NCBI GenBank assembly: GCA_900543605.1
Contig: UQSK01000001.1
Location: 62,001 to 126,000, forward strand
Origin: an uncultured Collinsella sp.
GTDB taxonomy: Bacteria; Actinomycetota; Coriobacteriia; Coriobacteriales; Coriobacteriaceae
DNA: 64,000 bases
Reading direction: 5' to 3'
The translations under genes were made by a program, and so were the position numbers. The notes below the pieces were generated by a model. It had not been told where the DNA came from, did not search any database, and saw nothing but the letters and a program-made list of their open reading frames with translations. Shown here in pieces: positions 62,537 through 64,000 of this stretch; position 1 is the stretch's first letter, and each line of letters opens with the position of its first letter.

Positions 62537-62585
62537 AATTTGAAATACAATGCAAATACTGAAGTATCGCAATCAGGAAGGAGCC

Positions 62586-63926
62586 ATGGTGGTTACGGAG
62601 ATTCCGAAGGTGACGGACGATATGGTCTCCGGGGATGCAGTGGAAAAAGAAGAGGGGAAGCCGCTCGTGCTTTTCGGGCGCGAGTTCTCCCGTAAGCAGG
62701 TCTGCGCAGCTGGTGCGGGAATCCTCTGTGCGGCGCTTCTCATCGGCGGCGGGGCTTACGCCATCTCACATGCCAGTTGGACGGGAGATTCCAATGCCCC
62801 TGCGGTGTCCCAGTCAAAGGACGAGGAGAAGCAGGACATGGTACTTACCCTTGAGGTAAAGGCTGACGGCTGGGATGCGGACACTTCCACGCCCGTTATC
62901 GCCCATATAGAGGATGCGGACGGGAAGGTGGACTTCTACACCGCCATCGCCGCGAACAAGCAGGTGACCGTGAAGGTCGGCAAGTCCGGCACCTACACCG
63001 TCACATTCATTTCACCGGTGAACGCCGACGGTTCCATCTATAAGGTGTCATCGAAGAAGGTTACCGCCGGGAAGGCCGATAAGAAGACGGCCAGCACGGG
63101 TGTGACTTTCAACAAGGTTGATGCGGATAAGGTGACGAAGGATGACCTGACCGCCATCGCCAAGGACGTTGCAGCAGCCGTGAAGAAGGGCGATTCTACT
63201 CTGACCGGAGACAAGGGTGCCGAGGTCGTGAAGAAGTTCGAGGACAACATCAAGAAGAACCCGAACGCCGATGCCGATGCCGTCGAGAAGGAGACCGAGA
63301 AGGCTCAGGAGTCCGCCAAGGAAGAGAAGTCCGACGCGAAGACCCCGGAAACTTCCGACAGCAAGAAGAGCGATTCAGGTTCATCCAACGGCTCCAAGAA
63401 GGATAATGGGAAGACCACAGGCAGCTCCGATAATTCTGGAAACAAGAGCAATTCATCCTCCAAGAAAGACGAGGGAAAATCCGATAGCAAGCCGAGTGGC
63501 GGCAACAGCAGCAACTCCGGCTCAAACTCCAATTCAGGCAGTTCATCGAAAAAGGATGACACCCCGGCGCATCAGCACAACTGGGTTGCCCAGACAAAAA
63601 CCGTCCATCACGACGCTCAGTACAAGACCGTCCACCACGACGCGGTGACGCATCAGGTATGGCATGACGCGGTGACGGAGGAACACTATATCTGCAACCA
63701 GTGCGGTGCGGATATCACGTCTGACCCTTGGGGGCATATTAACAACTCTCTTATGAATGGTGGTAATTGCGGAAGCTATCACTCTACCTATGTGACTGTA
63801 AAGCAGGGGTATTATGAAACCGTGACCGACCAAGCGGCCTATGACGAGCAGGTGCAGGTGCGCGATGCATGGGATGAGACTGTGACCACTGGGTATAAGT
63901 GCTCTTCTTGCGGTGCCACGAAGTAA
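62586..63926 (+). CDS. Membrane-anchored Ser/Lys-rich protein with His-rich zinc-ribbon end
   Basis: 446 residues from ATG 62586 (GGAAGGAGCC upstream). A short acidic cytoplasmic part precedes one membrane helix (VCAAGAGILCAALLIGGGAY, about 40-62). A beta domain (VIAHIEDADGKVDFY, VGKSGTYTVTFISPV, ADGSIYKV) and a helical region follow, similar to the protein at 50987-52489. Next is a 110-residue low-complexity Ser/Lys/Asn/Gly linker. The C-terminus has repeats of the type YKTVHHDAV / HQVWHDAV and Cys pairs (CNQCGAD, CSSCGATK), likely a metal-binding module. Surface-exposed; function unknown. Lower GC than the core genes. Confidence 0.82.
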   Translation: MVVTEIPKVTDDMVSGDAVEKEEGKPLVLFGREFSRKQVCAAGAGILCAALLIGGGAYAISHASWTGDSNAPAVSQSKDEEKQDMVLTLEVKADGWDADTSTPVIAHIEDADGKVDFYTAIAANKQVTVKVGKSGTYTVTFISPVNADGSIYKVSSKKVTAGKADKKTASTGVTFNKVDADKVTKDDLTAIAKDVAAAVKKGDSTLTGDKGAEVVKKFEDNIKKNPNADADAVEKETEKAQESAKEEKSDAKTPETSDSKKSDSGSSNGSKKDNGKTTGSSDNSGNKSNSSSKKDEGKSDSKPSGGNSSNSGSNSNSGSSSKKDDTPAHQHNWVAQTKTVHHDAQYKTVHHDAVTHQVWHDAVTEEHYICNQCGADITSDPWGHINNSLMNGGNCGSYHSTYVTVKQGYYETVTDQAAYDEQVQVRDAWDETVTTGYKCSSCGATK

Positions 63927-63963
63927 CTTGAAAGAGCAAGGCAATCGTCTATTTCAGGCAAGG

Positions 63964-63995
63964 AAAGCCCCGACCAAATGGCCGGGGCTTTTTCT
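63964..63995 (+). terminator. Terminator after the Ser/Lys-rich protein gene
   Basis: AAAGCCCCG pairs with CGGGGCTTT over a 10-nt loop, followed by TTC. Confidence 0.85.
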
Positions 63996-64000
63996 AATGC

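Overview
The window looks like a chromosomal segment of a Collinsella-type gut bacterium (Coriobacteriia, Actinomycetota). The evidence is inference from gene content: GC-rich coding sequence, a dnaK-grpE-dnaJ-hspR operon of actinobacterial type with a separate clpB, a mannose-family PTS operon ending in manO (DUF956), an anaerobic set of hydrogenase-maturation genes, NarL-type and LytTR-type sensor systems, and intergenic regions full of palindromic repeats. No rRNA, CRISPR array, transposase or prophage was seen. One tRNA (Arg, CCT) lies at 61.8 kb.

Layout. 0-5 kb: a truncated OafA-like acyltransferase, ribokinase plus nucleoside hydrolase (nucleoside salvage), luxS and a DUF4867 protein. 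5.3-9.3 kb: two membrane sensors and a NarL-type response regulator, translationally coupled. 9.4-13.7 kb: a four-gene minus-strand operon (DUF4428 zinc ribbon, zinc-ribbon membrane protein, SPFH protein with zinc ribbons, lipoprotein). 14.3-17.3 kb: mgtA with a long leader containing a short ORF. 17.5-22.8 kb: pyrE, an AT-richer fic gene between two copies of the same palindromic repeat, a glucose-type EIIA, a lipoprotein and a HAD phosphatase. 22.9-28.8 kb: a minus-strand operon of a small protein, nikR, hypF, hypC, hypD and hypE; hypA sits far away at 57.6 kb, and hypB and hydrogenase genes are outside the window. 29-32 kb: thioredoxin, a UDG-like hypothetical and an AgrC/LytTR-type pair. 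32.4-36.3 kb: nadA-nadB-nadC-niaR behind a perfect 19-bp inverted repeat that overlaps the probable promoter. 36.4-48.9 kb: ferredoxin, dnaK operon, a YbhJ-like aconitase-family hydratase, two unknown membrane-anchored proteins lying between copies of one repeat, and clpB. 49-52.5 kb: a small protein, a DUF4143-type ATPase and a large membrane-anchored protein. 52.7-57.4 kb: a TetR regulator, a DUF5692 membrane protein and a 925-residue flavin/Fe-S oxidoreductase, with two identical operator-like repeats between the divergent units. 58.4-61.7 kb: manXYZ-manO. 61.8-64 kb: tRNA-Arg followed by lower-GC sequence with an XRE regulator and a secreted-type Ser/Lys-rich protein, possibly the edge of an inserted element.

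Regulation and structure. dnaK and clpB share an unusually well conserved upstream motif (11 + 5 + 11 nt), best explained as the HspR site of this lineage. The strongest candidate for something undescribed is a ~145-nt structured element present in three full copies (18182-18326, 21605-21750, and 57463-57606 on the minus strand) plus one truncated copy (about 23985-24027, minus). Its stems change by compensatory substitutions while the TACC and AAAA loops and short linkers are kept, as expected for a structured RNA or a mobile palindromic element. At least six other palindromic repeat families occur between genes.
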